In this document: one piece after another, positions 40,690 through 42,383 of the stretch
How the letters are laid out: every line of letters starts with the position of its first letter
Position numbering within the stretch: position 1 is the first letter of the stretch
DNA from: a virus
Length of the DNA stretch: 42,383 nucleotides
Virus record (IMG/VR): IMGVR_UViG_3300050821_000548
Span: 1 to 42,383 of that record
Direction: 5' to 3' (one strand)
Notes under the pieces: generated by a model
Seen by the model: only the letters and a program-made list of their open reading frames with translations
Database searches by the model: none
Told to the model about the DNA's origin: nothing
Translations under genes and position numbers: made by a program

Positions 40690-41197
40690 ACCCTTATCTC
40701 ACGGCCTTAACCAATGCGTCCTAGCGCTCGCCCCGAGCTTTGAGGCTAATCCCTTGGCTCCGGCGAGCTTCGCCGATGTTTGTCTGTCCCATGCGCAGCA
40801 CCCTAGCTCTATTCGCGTTTGGGATGGCTTGGGCGACGACAACATATATGCCGACGCGCGGGTTAATCAAGCTTTCCGATCCTGGCACGATGCTACCCAT
40901 TTGCGCCTTGGTTCACCATTCGGTTGGGACGGCGAGCTTGCCGTGGTCAATGAGCAATGCCGGGATCTGCGCTTGCATTGGCCAAGCACGCCCGACGCTG
41001 TGGTTGACCTTCTCCGCGCCGATGTCTTAGGCGTGGTGGCGTATTATCGTGACTATGCCAGCTTCCCCAGTGACCAGCGTGCTCGCCAACCTAGGGAGAT
41101 ATTAACGCATGCCATTATACCTAATCGACGATCAGGGACGCGAGCATGGCTTGCTGTCCCGCGACATCCAGCTACTCGAAAGCCTTGGGGCGATTGA
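40682..41197 (+). CDS. Conserved hypothetical protein with H-x3-H motif
   Basis: A 171-residue protein starting at ATG 40682. The core reads VNQAFRSWHDATHLRLG followed by FGWDGELAVVNEQC and DVLGVVAYYRDYASFPSDQR. A W-H-D-x-x-H pair with a following D-G-E is conserved in a family I recall from other phages; the His, His and Glu could bind a metal, but no activity is known to me. The final 30 residues overlap the next gene in another frame and are basic and unstructured, so the functional end may be earlier. Confidence 0.65.
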   Translation: MIKPLSHGLNQCVLALAPSFEANPLAPASFADVCLSHAQHPSSIRVWDGLGDDNIYADARVNQAFRSWHDATHLRLGSPFGWDGELAVVNEQCRDLRLHWPSTPDAVVDLLRADVLGVVAYYRDYASFPSDQRARQPREILTHAIIPNRRSGTRAWLAVPRHPATRKPWGD

Positions 41198-41294
41198 AGT
41201 AGACCCAAAGGTTAACCGCTGGCATCTCACGCCGGGCCACACTTTCGAGCGTGACATTGATCCGTTTCTATGGGATGATACTCCCACAGTTTAA
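41109..41294 (+). CDS. Small hypothetical protein
   Basis: A 61-residue protein: MPLYLIDDQGREHGLLSRDI, IQLLESLGAIEVDPKVNRWH and an acidic C-terminus (FERDIDPFLWDDTPTV). AGGGAG lies about 10 bases before the ATG. It overlaps the previous gene by 89 bases in another frame. The TAA stop is part of the GTTTAAAC palindrome that opens the hairpin leader of the next gene. Unknown function. Confidence 0.6.
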   Translation: MPLYLIDDQGREHGLLSRDIQLLESLGAIEVDPKVNRWHLTPGHTFERDIDPFLWDDTPTV

Positions 41295-41311
41295 ACCTTA
41301 GGAGGGTTTAA
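41291..41311 (+). promoter_or_regulatory. Hairpin leader presenting the Shine-Dalgarno in its loop (copy 1)
   Basis: TTAAACC (41291-41297) and GGTTTAA (41305-41311) are perfect 7-bp complements around the loop TTAGGAG (41298-41304). The Shine-Dalgarno AGGAGG spans the loop and the first stem base, 9 bases before the ATG at 41315. A second identical element precedes the repeat-protein gene. It may be a translational control hairpin or, as DNA, a palindromic operator. Confidence 0.6.
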
Positions 41312-41314
41312 CGA

Positions 41315-41938
41315 ATGGAAGACGCAACGCGACCGAAATACACCACGCGCGAAGAATGGTTAATGGAAGCAATCGAGCTAGAGCGCCCTTGGTTCAAGGA
41401 TGCTGGCTCGCCGCTTCCGGCCAAGCTTCGCATATCCTGCGGCTTCCCGCTAGGATCACGGAAAGCCATCGGGCAATGCTTCCAACATGGTGATGCGGAT
41501 AAGGTCCAGCATATTTTCATTTCGCCTGTGTTGGGCGTGGTTGCTGCTAAAAACTCTGTGCTAGAAACTCTGACGCACGAGCTATGCCATGCCGCGTTGC
41601 CTATTGGGTCCGGGCATAAGCGCCCATTCGCCAAGCTCGGCGAAGCTGTTGGCCTAGAGGGTCCACCTTGGACAGCAACCAGTGCGTCGCCTGATCTTGT
41701 GCAGCGCTTCGAAAGGATCGCCCGAATCTTGGGCGCTTACCCGCACGCGATCTTGCGGCCGGACGAGGGACGAAAGAAGCAATCTACCCGGCTCGTGAAA
41801 TGCGAGTGCAACGATTGTCATGCGATCTGGAGGATGACGGCTAAGTGGGTTAATGTCGCTGCGGATCGTGACGGCATTTCATGCCCAGTCTGTCAATCGA
41901 CTGATACTACCGTTGACATCGAAGACGGCGACGATTAG
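41315..41938 (+). CDS. SprT-like zinc metalloprotease with C-terminal zinc ribbon
   Basis: A 207-residue protein. Residues 35-115 are an SprT-like protease domain with HELCH (88-92) in VLETLTHELCHAALP and the third ligand H101 in GSGHKRPFAKL. Residues 160-195 form a zinc ribbon with C165-x2-C168 and C190-x2-C193. This is the full Spartan/SprT architecture, whose cellular members degrade proteins crosslinked to DNA. A shorter paralogue-like protein lies at 3536. Expressed early and with the hairpin leader, it could process host DNA-bound proteins; that is inference. Confidence 0.88.
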   Translation: MEDATRPKYTTREEWLMEAIELERPWFKDAGSPLPAKLRISCGFPLGSRKAIGQCFQHGDADKVQHIFISPVLGVVAAKNSVLETLTHELCHAALPIGSGHKRPFAKLGEAVGLEGPPWTATSASPDLVQRFERIARILGAYPHAILRPDEGRKKQSTRLVKCECNDCHAIWRMTAKWVNVAADRDGISCPVCQSTDTTVDIEDGDD

Positions 41939-41955
41939 AACTAGCGCACAGTCAT

Positions 41956-41976
41956 TTAAACCTTAGGAGGGTTTAA
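41956..41976 (+). promoter_or_regulatory. Hairpin leader presenting the Shine-Dalgarno in its loop (copy 2)
   Basis: The same 21-base inverted repeat as at 41291: arms TTAAACC (41956-41962) and GGTTTAA (41970-41976), loop TTAGGAG. The ATG follows at 41979. Outside this core the two sites differ (GTTTAAAC at the first, ATTTAAAC at the second), so the core has been conserved or recently duplicated. Confidence 0.6.
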
Positions 41977-42383
41977 TCATGCCGAAAGCTAACAAACTGT
42001 TTCCAGGTAGGCCAAACTACACTGGCCCAACAAAAGGATGGTTCGGCCTATTGCATCACGAAGAGCTTTGCGAGACTTCGCATGATGTCATGGAGCGCGT
42101 AGCCTATGTGAAGGCTAACAAGCCTGCGCACGAGGTCGCAATCCGATTGCACAATATGATTTACCTTGGCAAAGTTGGCGCGGATTTCGTGGCCAAGCTT
42201 AACGCGCTCGACGCGGATTACGAGGCCAAGCGTGACGCGCTCAACGCGGATTACGAGGCCAAGCGTGCCCCGCTCCGCGCGGATTACGAGGCCAAGCGTG
42301 CCCCGCTCCGCGCGGATTTCGTGGCCAAGCGTGACGCGCTCGACGCGGATTTCGTGGCCAAGCGTGCCCCGCTCCGCGCGGAT
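41958..42383. repeat. Terminal redundancy of the contig (matches the window start)
   Basis: Bases 41958-42221 equal bases 1-264 exactly; the remainder aligns only at the level of repeat units. The redundancy shows that the contig closes on itself with a unit length of about 41,957 bases. It does not by itself show whether the virion DNA has direct terminal repeats, cohesive ends or circular permutation. Confidence 0.85.
41979..42383 (+). CDS. Hendecad tandem-repeat protein, 3' contig copy (partial)
   Basis: The same gene as at 22-594, cut by the end of the window after 135 codons. Its first 243 bases are identical to the copy at 22. The repeat array then differs: units at 42207, 42240, 42273, 42306 and 42339 read LDADYEAKRDA, LNADYEAKRAP, LRADYEAKRAP, LRADFVAKRDA and LDADFVAKRAP, against LDADYWAKRAP and so on in the other copy. 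This is either a population variant assembled across the junction or a second genomic copy; the first is far simpler. Confidence 0.85.
   Translation, partial: MPKANKLFPGRPNYTGPTKGWFGLLHHEELCETSHDVMERVAYVKANKPAHEVAIRLHNMIYLGKVGADFVAKLNALDADYEAKRDALNADYEAKRAPLRADYEAKRAPLRADFVAKRDALDADFVAKRAPLRAD

Larger units (their letters stand above)
783..41961. repeat. Dispersed palindrome GTTTAAAC / ATTTAAAC (17 sites)
   Basis: Exact GTTTAAAC starts at 783, 1791, 4018, 7581, 9313, 10054, 16637, 19802, 26735, 29366, 33641 and 41289. ATTTAAAC starts at 6088, 12967, 29737, 38213 and 41954, four of these preceded by GG. Thirteen sites are inside genes on either strand, read as x-L-N (TTA-AAC) or F-K (TTT-AAA) codons. 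Four lie in leaders of the genes at 4027, 6107, 41315 and 41979. Only four other TTTAAA hexamers were found by eye. Function unknown. Confidence 0.75.

Noticed and set aside
1-42383. T7-type single-subunit RNA polymerase or phage-specific promoters
   Set aside because: No protein with RNA polymerase motifs is encoded and no long promoter consensus repeats upstream of genes; host-type promoters are seen instead. GTTTAAAC sites lie mostly inside genes and are not promoters in any obvious way.
1-42383. Temperate lifestyle, transposons, tRNA genes
   Set aside because: No integrase, excisionase, repressor, transposase, attachment-like repeat or tRNA cloverleaf was seen on either strand.
41958-42383. 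True direct terminal repeats of the packaged genome
   Set aside because: The shared ends could equally be an assembler overlap on a circular or permuted genome, and they diverge in the repeat array; packaging ends cannot be read from this sequence alone.

Overview
The window is an essentially complete genome of a tailed double-stranded DNA phage of podovirus type. The virion genes are those of a T7-like particle: head-tail connector portal, capsid, two tail tubular proteins and three internal virion proteins, one with a lytic transglycosylase domain. No single-subunit phage RNA polymerase, integrase, repressor or tRNA gene is visible, so it looks lytic and dependent on host transcription. Codon use is GC-rich, the good promoters are sigma70-like, and lysis includes an Rz/Rz1 pair, so the host is Gram-negative. 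Many small hypothetical proteins look like families I associate with phages of Alphaproteobacteria (Rhizobiales); that host call is inference.

The last 426 bases (41958-42383) restart the sequence at position 1. The first 264 bases of the two copies are identical; they then differ inside a 33-bp coding tandem repeat. The unit genome is therefore about 41.96 kb, circular or terminally redundant in the assembly, and the array is variable between the molecules sampled.

Layout: a largely non-coding, AT-rich divergent region lies at about 39194-39918. To its right, rightward genes run from 39919 through the junction to 13413. First come small early genes (39919-41294), an SprT-like protease with a zinc ribbon (41315), the hendecad-repeat protein (41979/22), and more small genes, one broken by an in-frame TAA (1187-1606). 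The replication and nucleotide module follows: a second SprT-like protein, an SNF2-type helicase, a Cas4/RecB-like nuclease (DUF2800), an SSB-like protein (DUF2815), a family A DNA polymerase, a Holliday-junction-resolvase-like nuclease, a metallophosphoesterase, a nucleoside 2-deoxyribosyltransferase-like protein and a dATP/dGTP diphosphohydrolase-like protein. The primase-polymerase/helicase gene (1596-3488) is inverted within this block.

To the left of the divergent region, all genes are leftward, from 39193 down to 13379: small and large terminase, portal, Bbp19-like protein, scaffold-like protein, a secreted protein, major capsid protein (behind a near-consensus sigma70 promoter), small virion proteins, an SGNH-hydrolase spike, tail tubular A and B carrying carbohydrate-binding-like modules, internal virion proteins, a lectin-like fibre, and a lysis cassette (holin candidates, SleB-like endolysin, Rz with nested Rz1, permuted papain-like amidase).

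The features I find most unexplained are a dispersed palindrome, GTTTAAAC (12 exact copies plus 5 copies of ATTTAAAC, in coding and leader sequence of both arms); a duplicated hairpin that carries the ribosome binding site in its loop; the hypervariable hendecad array; and a possible zinc-ribbon gene overlapping the start of the Cas4-like gene.
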